Below, one piece after another: positions 27,116 to 36,631 of a DNA stretch of 64,000 nucleotides (the first letter of the stretch is position 1; the number at the start of each line of letters is the position of its first letter). Position numbers and translations under genes: made by a program. Below the pieces are notes generated by a model. It did not search any database. It was not told the origin of the DNA and saw nothing but the letters and a program-made list of their open reading frames with translations. Origin of the DNA: Pseudomonas sp. RSB 5.4 (GTDB lineage Bacteria; Pseudomonadota; Gammaproteobacteria; Pseudomonadales; Pseudomonadaceae); the NCBI RefSeq assembly GCF_037126175.1, contig NZ_CP146986.1, positions 3,190,501-3,254,500 of the forward strand, given 5' to 3'.

Positions 27116-27204
27116 TGTGGGAGCGAGCTTGCTCGCGAAAGCGGTGTATCAGCCACATTGATGCTGAATAGAAAACCGTATTCGCGGGCAAGCTCGCTCC
27201 CACA
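27116..27204. repeat. REP doublet, 'TGTGGGAGCGRGCTTGCTCGCGAA' family
   Basis: TGTGGGAGCGAGCTTGCTCG and the inverse GGGCAAGCTCGCTCCCACA, in the divergent region of the decarboxylase and LysR genes. Confidence 0.9.
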
Positions 27205-27305
27205 TCGATCCGGGTGGAATGGGCTCATTGAACGGGCGGCGAGTAGCGGCAACAATCGATTAAAAGTCATACTAGCCATGTCCTCACGTCATACCTCGGA
27301 TCACC

Positions 27306-28187
27306 ATGAAACGACTGCCTCCCCTGCCCGCCCTGCACACGTTTCTGATCACTGCGCAGTGCTGCAACTTCACCCGGGCGGCCGAGCAGTTGCACATCAC
27401 CCAGGGCGCAGTGAGCCGGCAGATCGCCGGGCTGGAGGATCATCTCGGTTATGAGTTGTTCATTCGTCTGGCCCGAGGCCTTGAGCTGACCGCTGAAGGA
27501 CGTGAGTGGCTGCCACGGGTGGAGAAGATCTTTGGCCTGATCAGCGAAGCGACCGAGCAGATCGGTCTCAAGCGGCAAACCCTGCAACTCAAGGCGCCGA
27601 GCTGCGTGATGCGCTGGCTGGTGCCGCGCCTGCTGCAGTGGCAAAAGGAACGCCCGGATGTGCCGGTCAAACTGACCACCACACTGGCCCACGGCGTGGA
27701 CTTTCAGCGTGAGCCATTCGATGCCGCGGTGATCTACGGCACGCCGCCGGACAATTCGTCGACCGCCCTGCATCTGTTCGATGAACAACTGACGCCAGTC
27801 TGTTCGCCAGCGCTATTGAAGGGCCCACCGGCGCTGAGCGAACCGGCCGATCTGCAACAGCATCTGCTGCTGCATCCCACCCACGATATCCAGGACTGGA
27901 CCGTGTGGCTGACAGCCGCCGGGTTGCAATTGAGCAATGTCGACACGGGGCAGCATTTCGAGACGCTGGATCAGGCGATGTCGATGGCCTCCCACGGGAC
28001 GGGTGTGGCGATTGGCGACTGGTCGCTGATCGGCGATGACCTGCGCGCGGGGCGGCTGGTGATGCCGTTTGAGTTGAAGGTGAAGACGGGGCTGGGGTAC
28101 TACGTGGTGATGCCGCAGGGTGGGGAAGCATCGCCGCAGTTGGAGGAGTTGATGATCTGGCTGGTGGAACAGGCGCATACCCGCTGA
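27306..28187 (+). CDS. LysR-family regulator (GcvA-like)
   Basis: 293 residues. The N-terminal winged helix (1-65) reads L-P-P-L-P-A-L-H-T-F...F-T-R-A-A-E-Q-L-H-I-T-Q-G-A-V-S-R-Q-I, the GcvA subgroup form, followed by a linker helix and a periplasmic-binding-like effector domain (90-293). Divergent from the decarboxylase-aldehyde dehydrogenase operon and about 230 bases away, it probably regulates that operon. Confidence 0.92.
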   Translation: MKRLPPLPALHTFLITAQCCNFTRAAEQLHITQGAVSRQIAGLEDHLGYELFIRLARGLELTAEGREWLPRVEKIFGLISEATEQIGLKRQTLQLKAPSCVMRWLVPRLLQWQKERPDVPVKLTTTLAHGVDFQREPFDAAVIYGTPPDNSSTALHLFDEQLTPVCSPALLKGPPALSEPADLQQHLLLHPTHDIQDWTVWLTAAGLQLSNVDTGQHFETLDQAMSMASHGTGVAIGDWSLIGDDLRAGRLVMPFELKVKTGLGYYVVMPQGGEASPQLEELMIWLVEQAHTR

Positions 28188-28203
28188 AACAAACAAATAC
28201 CCC

Positions 28204-28292
28204 TGTGGGAGCGGGCTTGCTCGCGAAGGCGGAGTGTCAGTCACTTCAAATGTCGCTGACACACCGCCTTCGCGAGCAAGCCCGCTCCCGCA
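28204..28292. repeat. REP doublet, 'TGTGGGAGCGRGCTTGCTCGCGAA' family
   Basis: TGTGGGAGCGGGCTTGCTCG and an inverted copy ending AGCAAGCCCGCTCCCG; the internal GTCAG / CTGAC also pairs. Confidence 0.9.
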
Positions 28293-28310
28293 TTTGTTCC
28301 GCGTCGTTGC

Positions 28311-28925
28311 TTAGTAGCCGACCGTAAACCGCTGACGCGAATGCTTCGGCGTTTCCACTTCGTCGATCAGCGCGATCGCGTAATCGGCGAAGGTGATCCA
28401 GCTACGACCTTCGGCACTCACCAGCAAGTGATCCTTGCCGACGCGGAAGGTGCCGGTGCGCTCACCTTCGACAAACTCTGCCGATGGCGAGAGGAAGGTC
28501 CAGTCCAGATCCTGCTCCTGACGCAAGGCATCGAGAAACGCTGCCCCCGCACTGGCCTCGGTTTTGTATTCGGCGGGGAAACCCGCGCTGTCGATCACTC
28601 GGGTGTCGTCCGGCAGCAACAGCGAACCGGCACCCCCGACCACCAGCAGACGCTTCACGCCAGCCTGCTTCACCGGGCCGACCACGGCACTGGCCGGTAC
28701 GGTGGCGAAATGCGCGGCGCTGATCACCACGTCGTGACCGGCGACGGCCGCTTGCAGCGCCGCCGAATCCAGCACATCGACATTCTTGCTGACCACACCG
28801 GCACGGTTGCCGATCTTCGAGGTATCGCGGGCGATGGCGGTGACGCTATGGCCGCGACGCAGGGCTTCTTCCAGCAGTTGGCTACCGGCACGGCCGGTGG
28901 CACCAATGATTGCGATCTTGCTCAT
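28311..28925 (-). CDS. NAD(P)-binding Rossmann oxidoreductase (NmrA/NAD(P)H-binding type)
   Basis: 204 residues with an N-terminal G-A-T-G-R-A-G-S dinucleotide motif (8-15), a V-I-S-A-A-H strand and an L-L-V-V-G-G-A-G-S-L strand. Proteins of this type (YwnB/NmrA-like) are atypical short-chain reductases or redox sensors; the substrate is not known. GGAGA precedes ATG 28925 by 8 bases; the longer frame to 29108 runs through a REP doublet. Confidence 0.85.
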   Translation of the reverse strand: MSKIAIIGATGRAGSQLLEEALRRGHSVTAIARDTSKIGNRAGVVSKNVDVLDSAALQAAVAGHDVVISAAHFATVPASAVVGPVKQAGVKRLLVVGGAGSLLLPDDTRVIDSAGFPAEYKTEASAGAAFLDALRQEQDLDWTFLSPSAEFVEGERTGTFRVGKDHLLVSAEGRSWITFADYAIALIDEVETPKHSRQRFTVGY

Positions 28926-28990
28926 GACATTCTCCAGTTGGCTTGAGAGTTTCAACGACGGCATAAATCTAATCTTGAAGCGGTATTCCC

Positions 28991-29109
28991 TGTGGCGAGG
29001 GAGCTTGCTCCCGCTGGAGGGCGAAGCACTCCCCGCCCGTTTCAGATACAACGCATTGGCAGGTTTACGCCTGCTGCGCAGGCGGGCGGGAGCAAGCTCC
29101 CTCGCCACA
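28991..29109. repeat. REP doublet, 'GGCGAGGGAGCTTGC' family
   Basis: TGTGGCGAGGGAGCTTGCTC and the inverse GAGCAAGCTCCCTCGCCACA with about 80 bp between. Confidence 0.9.
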
Positions 29110-29144
29110 AAAGTCCTCTCGACCTCTGTTTCAGATCAATCGGG

Positions 29145-30024
29145 TTACCACTTCATCTCGCCCTTGGCGACTTTGGCGCTCAGCTCCAGCGAGCTTTCTT
29201 CGCCGAGTTTCGGGTAGCGTTTTTGCATGGCCTTGATCAGTGCGGCGGAATCTTTGGCCTTGGCGGTTTCTTCGTCGAAAGCCTTAATGTAGTCGGCGGT
29301 GAATTTCACGCTGGCCAGCGAGCGGCTGCTCTCGCCCAGATAGTGACCCGGCACCACGGTTTTCGGCTTCAGGGTTTCGATCGAGTGCAGGGTTTGCAGC
29401 CAGTCGGCGTGGGATTGCGCGGTCTGAGTGTCGGCCATCCACACATGGATATTCTCGGCAACCACGACGCCACCGACCACAGCCTTGAGCGACGGAATCC
29501 ACACGAAGCTGCGATCCGGTTGTTTGCCTTCAAGTCCCACCACCTGCAACTTCTGCCCTTCGAGCATCAGGCTGTCGCCCTTGAGCACGCCCGGCACGAT
29601 GGTTTTGGCCGGCACGTCGGCGCCCATTTTCGGGCCCCAGAAGGCGAGTTTGCCGTCGACGGTCTGCTTGATGTGATCGACGGTCGGCTGCGAGGCCAGC
29701 ACGGTGGCGTCGGGGAAAGCCTGAGTCAGGGTGTCGAGGCCGAAGTAGTAATCCGGGTCACCGTGGCTGATGTAGATGGTGGTCAAGTGCTTGCCGCTGG
29801 CGCGGATCTTTTCCACCACCTGCTCGGCCTGGGCCTTGCCGAATTGCGCGTCGACCAGGATCGCGTCTTTCTCGCCGCTGACCAGCACCGAAGTCACCGG
29901 GAAAATCGCGTTGGTGCCCGGGTTGTAGACATCCAGGGTCAGGTTGGCGGCAGCGGCGTGGGCCGCGAAACCGAGGGTGGCGGTGGCGAGCAAAACGCGT
30001 TTAAGGGAAGTGAAGCCGATCATC
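29145..30024 (-). CDS. Exported MBL-fold metallo-hydrolase (Vmh-like)
   Basis: 292 residues: an N-terminal signal peptide (hydrophobic core V-L-L-A-T-A-T-L-G-F-A, cleavage in A-H-A-A-A-A) and a metallo-beta-lactamase fold. The metal motif is unusual: S-H-G-D-P-D-Y-Y-F-G replaces the common H-x-H-x-D-H, while the later V-P-G-H-Y and the D-A-Q-F strand are kept. It should be periplasmic or secreted, with an unknown ester, lactone or thioester substrate. GGAG precedes ATG 30024; a longer frame lacks a signal sequence. Divergent from a LysR-type gene. Confidence 0.82.
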
Positions 30025-30137
30025 TGTTGCTCCGTGGTCCGAATGCCGTGGTTGGCGATGGGACAGAGCTTAGTTGCCTGACTCGGTACAAAAAATGCGA
30101 TGCTTGGACATAGTTTGTTTCTGAAAGCGGGCAAATC

Positions 30138-31043
30138 ATGGATCGTCTTCAAGCAATGCGGGTGTTTGTCACGGTGGTGGATCTGGGCAGCCAGTCGGCG
30201 GCCGCCGATCATCTGGACCTGTCACGGCCGGTGGTGTCGCGCTATCTGGCGGAGCTGGAAGACTGGGTCGGCGCGCGTCTGATGCACCGCACCACGCGCA
30301 AGTTGAGCCTGACCGCCGCCGGCAGTGAAATCCTGCCGCGCTGCCGGCAGATGCTCGAACTCTCGACGGATATGCAGGCAGCAGTCAGTGAACCGCACGA
30401 TGCACCGCGAGGATTGCTACGTATCAGCGTCAGCACCTCGTTCGGCCAGGCGCAACTGGCCGATGCGATGGCGGCGTACGTCAAACGTTACCCCGGGGTC
30501 AGCATCGATCTGCAGATGCTCGACCGTACGGTGAACCTGGTGGATGAGCGCATCGACCTGGCGATCCGCACCAGCAATGACCTCGATCCGAACCTGATCG
30601 CCCGACGCCTGACCGTGTGCCGCTCGGTGGTCTGCGCCGCACCGGCTTATCTGCGCGATAACCCGCCACCGCAGCGGGTCGAGGACCTGAGCCGACACAA
30701 CTGCCTCACGCACTCGTATTTCGGCAAGAGCCTGTGGCATTTCGAGGAGGATGGCGAACCGGTGTCGGTGCCGGTACAGGGCAACATCAGCGCCAATGAA
30801 GCCAGCACCCTTTTGCGGGCGACGCTGGCCGGCGCGGGGGTGGCGATGCTGCCGACCTATCAGGCCGGGGTGCATGTGCATGCCGGTGAACTGGTACGTC
30901 TGCTGCCGGATGCCGAGCCACGACAGATGAACATCTACGCGGTGTATGCGTCACGCAAACACATGCCGGCGGCGCTGCGCAGCATGCTGGATTTTCTCGT
31001 CGAACGATTCCCGGAAAATCCCAAATGGGATATGGGCCTGTAA
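30138..31043 (+). CDS. LysR-family regulator
   Basis: 301 residues: winged helix at 1-60 (M-D-R-L-Q-A-M-R-V-F, with S-A-A-A-D-H-L-D-L-S-R-P-V-V-S-R-Y-L), the T-T-R-K-L-S-L-T-A-A-G wing, and a substrate-binding domain (90-295). It belongs to the large aldehyde/oxidoreductase-type subgroup. It is 113 bases from and divergent to the MBL-fold gene, its likely target. Confidence 0.92.
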   Translation: MDRLQAMRVFVTVVDLGSQSAAADHLDLSRPVVSRYLAELEDWVGARLMHRTTRKLSLTAAGSEILPRCRQMLELSTDMQAAVSEPHDAPRGLLRISVSTSFGQAQLADAMAAYVKRYPGVSIDLQMLDRTVNLVDERIDLAIRTSNDLDPNLIARRLTVCRSVVCAAPAYLRDNPPPQRVEDLSRHNCLTHSYFGKSLWHFEEDGEPVSVPVQGNISANEASTLLRATLAGAGVAMLPTYQAGVHVHAGELVRLLPDAEPRQMNIYAVYASRKHMPAALRSMLDFLVERFPENPKWDMGL

Positions 31044-31055
31044 ATCCGGTATTCC

Positions 31056-31145
31056 TGTGGGAGCGGGCTTGCTCGCGAATGCGTCGTGTCAGTCGAGGGC
31101 AATCCAGACTGACACACCGCCTTCGCGAGCAAGCCCGCTCCCACA
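31056..31145. repeat. REP doublet, 'TGTGGGAGCGRGCTTGCTCGCGAA' family
   Basis: TGTGGGAGCGGGCTTGCTCG and the inverse CGAGCAAGCCCGCTCCCACA; internal GTCAGT / ACTGAC pairing. Confidence 0.92.
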
Positions 31146-31261
31146 GGTGTCATCCGTGTGCTGAAGGTATGTCACCTACGCGGGAGCCGTGGCTGGCAAC
31201 TCTGTACCGCTGACCTATGCTGAAAGTAATACCGCAGGGTATGCGTTCAGAGGTCAACGCC

Positions 31262-31438
31262 ATGAACATCAGAACAAGAAGGTACTTCGCGATTTTCATC
31301 ACCTGCGCCGCCACGCTGGCGCTGTACGGCACCGCGGCCTGGCGGGTCGAGCAACTGCGACAACTGCCCCGCGAGTTCGCAAGTTGCAATTTCGAGCGCT
31401 GCATTCCGCATAACGCGACGCTCAATGCGTTGCGCTGA
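31262..31438 (+). CDS. Small single-span membrane protein
   Basis: 58 residues: a basic start (M-N-I-R-T-R-R), one hydrophobic helix (about 9-26: F-A-I-F-I-T-C-A-A-T-L-A-L-Y-G-T-A-A), and a short polar tail with C-N-F-E-R-C-I-P-H. AGAGG lies 9 bases upstream of ATG 31262. It stands between two REP doublets and has no recognised family; the CxxxxC could bind metal or form a disulfide. Confidence 0.5.
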   Translation: MNIRTRRYFAIFITCAATLALYGTAAWRVEQLRQLPREFASCNFERCIPHNATLNALR

Positions 31439-31462
31439 TTGACCTGAGCTGGCATGCAGTCT

Positions 31463-31552
31463 TGTGGGAGGGGGCTTGCTCCCGAATGCGGTGTGTCATT
31501 CAGCATTGATGCAAACTGATAGACCGCTTTCGGGAGCAAGCCCCCTCCCACA
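31463..31552. repeat. REP doublet, 'TGTGGGAGGGGGCTTGCTCCCG' variant
   Basis: TGTGGGAGGGGGCTTGCTCC and the inverse GGAGCAAGCCCCCTCCCACA. Confidence 0.92.
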
Positions 31553-31574
31553 GGAGACCGCAGCGTTTACAAGA

Positions 31575-32459
31575 TCACTGCTCGGCCTTCAGCCGGTCGC
31601 GGAAGGCCTTTGGCGATATCCCCACCCGGCGCCGGAACAGGCGCGTGAAGTTGGTCGGATCGGAAAACCCCAACAACTCCGACATCTCGTAAATGGTCAT
31701 GCTGGTGTAGGTCAGCAAACGTTTGGCTTCCAGCAACTGGCGTTCGTGCATGATCTGCAGCGCCGGCTGCCCTGCCAGTTCCCGGCAGGTGCCGTTGAGG
31801 TGCGACACCGAAATCCCCAGGCGATGGGCGAGGTCTTCGACCTTCACATGCTGGCGGTAAGTCTCCTCCACCAATTGAATGAACCCGTTGAGGTATTCGC
31901 GCTGGCGTTGCGGTCGCTGGCTGGCGTTATGGCGCACGATCGCCTGTCGGCTGACCCAGACCATGATCACGCTGACCAGCGAATGCATGAGCATTTCCCG
32001 CGCTGGCTGATGGCCGTTGTACTCGGCCTGCAACGCTGAAAACAGGCTGTTCAGGTACTCCGCATCCTTGCCCGCCGGATAGTGCTCGGCCTGGGCCAGT
32101 GCGTGCACCGAATTGCCCAGTTGCGCCTGCAAGTGATTGATCAACGGATTGGCGAGGGTGACGACGAATCCTTCGACGTCCTCGGAAAAGCGGAAACCAT
32201 GCACCGACAACGGTGGCAGGACTTGAATGGCGGGTTCGTTGAGCTGCGTGCGTTGACCTTCGATTTCAAGCTCTGCCTGACCTTTGAAGACGAAGAGCAA
32301 CTGGCACAAATCGGCGTGGCGGTGGGGTTTGATTTCCCATTGATGTTCGCGGCTGCGTTTGGAAATGGTTTCACAGTGCAGCAAGTCAGGGGTCGGCCAG
32401 TCCAGGCTTTCACCGTAGAGCTTGAACACCGGAATCGAAGGCAGGTCAGGCTTGTTCAT
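31575..32459 (-). CDS. pobR: AraC-type activator of p-hydroxybenzoate hydroxylase (PobR)
   Basis: 294 residues: a cupin sensing domain (about 20-130, H-R-H-A-D-L-C-Q-L-L-F-V) and a C-terminal AraC DNA-binding domain (about 190-290: L-A-H-R-L-G-I-S-V-S-H-L-N-G-T-C-R and M-S-E-L-L-G-F-S-D-P-T-N-F-T-R-L-F-R-R). The divergent pobA gene 177 bases away and the sequence type identify it as the 4-hydroxybenzoate-responsive activator. ATG 32459 is preferred over the GTG just upstream. Confidence 0.92.
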   Translation of the reverse strand: MNKPDLPSIPVFKLYGESLDWPTPDLLHCETISKRSREHQWEIKPHRHADLCQLLFVFKGQAELEIEGQRTQLNEPAIQVLPPLSVHGFRFSEDVEGFVVTLANPLINHLQAQLGNSVHALAQAEHYPAGKDAEYLNSLFSALQAEYNGHQPAREMLMHSLVSVIMVWVSRQAIVRHNASQRPQRQREYLNGFIQLVEETYRQHVKVEDLAHRLGISVSHLNGTCRELAGQPALQIMHERQLLEAKRLLTYTSMTIYEMSELLGFSDPTNFTRLFRRRVGISPKAFRDRLKAEQ

Positions 32460-32615
32460 CACTTCAATCCAGGCCTCGAGGTTGCGGGCGATAATCGCAC
32501 CGATTGGCAGAATGTACAGGTATCGGCTCAGTTTTCACCTTCAATTGACAGACCCGCAAGGGAAAAATGCAAGCACTCGATCCATAAAAATCATTCACCG
32601 GCTCCCGTCGCGTGA

Positions 32616-33830
<1,215 letters not shown>

Positions 33831-33909
33831 CTTCCTACCGACTTACACTGGCGAGCATTCCCGCTCGCCTGACGATCTGCGGGACTCTCACTGCCCGCAG
33901 GTTTCGCCC

Positions 33910-35427
33910 GTGACCAATCTTCACCAGCCTGAAACACCCAAACCGGCCATTCGCAGCGTGCTGGTCGCGCTGATGCTGGCGATCTTTCTCGGCGCGCTGG
34001 ACCAGACCATCGTCGCCGTCTCGATGCCCGCCATCTCCGCACAATTCAAGGATGTCAGCCTGCTGGCCTGGGTGATTTCCGGGTACATGGTGGCGATGAC
34101 CGTGGCCGTGCCGATCTACGGCAAGCTCGGCGACCTGTACGGGCGGCGCAAACTGATGCTGTTCGGCATGGGCCTGTTCACCCTCGCCTCGCTGTTTTGC
34201 GGCATGGCGCAAAGCATGGAACAACTGGTGCTGGCGCGGATTCTCCAGGGCATCGGCGCCGGCGGGATGATTTCGGTCAGTCAGGCGATCATCGGCGACA
34301 TCGTCCCGCCCCGCGAACGCGGCCGTTATCAGGGTTACTTCAGCAGCATGTACGCGGTCGCCAGCGTCGCCGGGCCGGTGCTCGGTGGCTACATGACCGA
34401 ATACCTGTCGTGGCGCTGGGTGTTCCTGATCAACCTGCCGCTGGGGCTTGGCGCCTGGTGGGTTGCCAATCGCAACCTCCGCGGGCTGCCGATTCCGCAG
34501 CGCAAGCCGATCATCGACTACCTCGGCACGCTGCTGATGATCATCGGTTTGACCGCCCTGCTGCTGGGCATCACTCAGGTCGGTCAGGGCCATTCGTGGC
34601 GCAGCAGCGAAGTGCTCGGCTTGTTTGCCTGTGCAGTGCTGGTCCTGGCGGTGTTCGTCTGGCATGAGCGCCGGGCGCGTGAGCCGCTGCTGCCGATGCA
34701 CCTGTTCACCAACCGCAATGCGTTGCTGTGCTGGTGCACGATTTTCTTCACCAGTTTCCAAGCGATCTCGCTGATCGTGCTGATGCCGTTGCGCTTCCAG
34801 AGCGTCACCGGCGCCGGGGCCGATGCGGCGGCGTTGCACTTGCTGCCGCTGGCGATGGGGCTGCCGATTGGCGCTTATTTCGCCGGACGCCGCACCTCGG
34901 TCACCGGCCGTTATAAACCACAGATTCTGACTGGCGCGCTGCTGATGCCGATCTCGATTCTCGGCATGGCGTTCAGCCCACCGGACGCGACGCTGGTCAG
35001 CAGCCTGTTCATGCTGCTCAGCGGGATTGCCGGCGGCATGCAGTTCCCGACCTCACTGGTGGGCACGCAGAACTCGGTGGATCAGCGCGACATCGGCGTC
35101 GCCACCAGCACCACCAACCTGTTCCGCTCGCTGGGCGGCGCGGTGGGCGTGGCGTTGATGTCGGCGCTGTTGCTGGCCTTTTTGCAGGACTCGAGTTTTG
35201 CCCATCTGGCGAGCAACGCGCTGATCAGCGAGGGGCATTCGGGCAATGTGCTGCTCGACGGTTTGAACGCCGCCCCGGGTGATGCACAGAACGCCTTGCG
35301 CGCCGAGCTTTCTGTGACGTTCCGCCATTTGCTGTGGGTGAGTACGGCGGTATCGCTGCTGGGGCTGGCGGCGGCAATTGCGATGCCGAACAAGTTGCTG
35401 CGCGGGCGGGAGCACGGCGCCAAATAA
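33910..35427 (+). CDS. DHA2-type MFS multidrug/aromatic exporter
   Basis: 505 residues with about 14 membrane helices and DHA2 signatures: L-D-Q-T-I-V (motif D1), G-K-L-G-D-L-Y-G-R-R (motif A) and the TM5 antiporter stretch S-V-A-G-P-V-L-G-G-Y (motif C). Such proton antiporters remove drugs or metabolites through the inner membrane. The likely start is GTG 33910 with AGG eight bases before it. It begins 79 bases after pobA, with a hairpin (33850-33869) between them, so co-transcription with pobA and a role in aromatic acid tolerance are plausible but unproven. Confidence 0.88.
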   Translation: MTNLHQPETPKPAIRSVLVALMLAIFLGALDQTIVAVSMPAISAQFKDVSLLAWVISGYMVAMTVAVPIYGKLGDLYGRRKLMLFGMGLFTLASLFCGMAQSMEQLVLARILQGIGAGGMISVSQAIIGDIVPPRERGRYQGYFSSMYAVASVAGPVLGGYMTEYLSWRWVFLINLPLGLGAWWVANRNLRGLPIPQRKPIIDYLGTLLMIIGLTALLLGITQVGQGHSWRSSEVLGLFACAVLVLAVFVWHERRAREPLLPMHLFTNRNALLCWCTIFFTSFQAISLIVLMPLRFQSVTGAGADAAALHLLPLAMGLPIGAYFAGRRTSVTGRYKPQILTGALLMPISILGMAFSPPDATLVSSLFMLLSGIAGGMQFPTSLVGTQNSVDQRDIGVATSTTNLFRSLGGAVGVALMSALLLAFLQDSSFAHLASNALISEGHSGNVLLDGLNAAPGDAQNALRAELSVTFRHLLWVSTAVSLLGLAAAIAMPNKLLRGREHGAK

Positions 35428-35446
35428 CAGCAACATCGCTAAACCC

Positions 35447-35536
35447 TGTAGGAGTGAGCCTGCTCGCGATGAGGGTGTGTCAGTCGACATCACTGTTGAA
35501 TGACACTCCCTCATCGCGAGCAGGCTCACTCCTACA
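35447..35536. repeat. REP doublet, 'GTAGGAGTGAGCCTGCTCGCGATG' variant
   Basis: TGTAGGAGTGAGCCTGCTCG and the inverse CGAGCAGGCTCACTCCTACA. Confidence 0.92.
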
Positions 35537-35548
35537 AAGGCAGTTCAC

Positions 35549-36397
35549 TCAGGGGCTGTAGTAACCCACCGCCACCAGAAAATGCCCGACCTTTTTCAGG
35601 TAGGCATGCTTGTCCTCGACCTTGCCGGTCACCGGATTTTTCCAGCGGTATTCGTATTCGCCGTCATCCTGCTTGGCGATCAGCGCCAGAATCGGCTCGC
35701 CCACCGGTTTGCCTTCCGGGTCGTTGATCTTGCTGAAATCGGTATTGATCAAGCGCAGGTTGGTGCCGTGAGCAACGTAGCGCTGGGTGTTCAAATCGAC
35801 GACGAACACATACAAGTCATCCTGCAGATAACCGCCCTTGAGCGAGTTGATGGCCGTCAGGGTGCCCTTCTCGTTTTTCCCCAGATCGGTTGCAGCCTTG
35901 TCGAGGAGTGCCTTGGCCTGTTCGGCTGAAGCACGCGGCAGGTAATAACCGACCGCCAGAATCCGCTGACCGATGCGCTGGTAATACACATGTTTGCGCT
36001 CGACCTTGCCGTCCGCCCAGTTCTGCCAGCGGTATTCGGCCTGTTGAATGCCGTTGCCTTCCGGCACCAGCAAGGCGTCCTTGAAGGCTTTCTGCAAATC
36101 CGGCGCAAGCACCTCGCTGACGTCACGGCCGATCAACGCTGAGGATGGGCCGCCACTGGCGAGCATCACGCCTTTGGTATCGACCACAAACACGTAGCGA
36201 TCCTTGTCGACAAACTCGCCCTGACGGCTGAACGCGGCGAAGGCCTTGTCACCATTGTCGTGGTAATAGGCCAGGGCCTTTTCCAGCAGCGCAATGGCGG
36301 CCTTGCTGTCATCCTTTTGCGCGGTGGCAGCGTTGACCTGCGCTCCCCCCACAAAAAGCATCACACCGAGCCACGCCACTTTATGCAAAAAACCCAT
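35549..36397 (-). CDS. Periplasmic tandem Cache-domain protein without an output domain
   Basis: 282 residues: a signal peptide (1-23, cleavage after V-N-A), then two repeats of a Cache-like unit. Repeat one (about 65-155) contains Y-V-F-V-V-D-T-K-G and E-Y-R-W-Q-N-W; repeat two (about 190-282) contains Y-V-F-V-V-D-L-N-T and E-Y-R-W-K-N-P, and both end in A-V-G-Y-Y. Cache domains bind small ligands, usually on chemoreceptors or kinases. Here no membrane or signalling domain follows, so it may be a soluble binding partner for another receptor. GAGGG precedes the ATG. Confidence 0.85.
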   Translation of the reverse strand: MGFLHKVAWLGVMLFVGGAQVNAATAQKDDSKAAIALLEKALAYYHDNGDKAFAAFSRQGEFVDKDRYVFVVDTKGVMLASGGPSSALIGRDVSEVLAPDLQKAFKDALLVPEGNGIQQAEYRWQNWADGKVERKHVYYQRIGQRILAVGYYLPRASAEQAKALLDKAATDLGKNEKGTLTAINSLKGGYLQDDLYVFVVDLNTQRYVAHGTNLRLINTDFSKINDPEGKPVGEPILALIAKQDDGEYEYRWKNPVTGKVEDKHAYLKKVGHFLVAVGYYSP

Positions 36398-36490
36398 AAC
36401 GCATCCCTCGTTCTTGTTGGTGTTTCAAGAGCGTAGACGGCTTGGGGTAGGAAGGCGGTCGAAGATGAATCCAGAAGTTGCGGTATCCCC

Positions 36491-36612
36491 TGTGGCGAGG
36501 GAGCTTGCTCCCGCTCGGCTGCGAAGCAGTCGCAAAACCTGCAAATGCGCTCTACCTGAACGAAAGCAGGGGAGCGCTTCGCACTCCAGCGGGAGCAAGC
36601 TCCCTCGCCACA
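36491..36612. repeat. REP doublet, 'GGCGAGGGAGCTTGC' family
   Basis: TGTGGCGAGGGAGCTTGCTC and the inverse GAGCAAGCTCCCTCGCCACA, about 80 bp apart. Confidence 0.92.
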
Positions 36613-36631
36613 AAGGTTCCTGACTCCGGCC

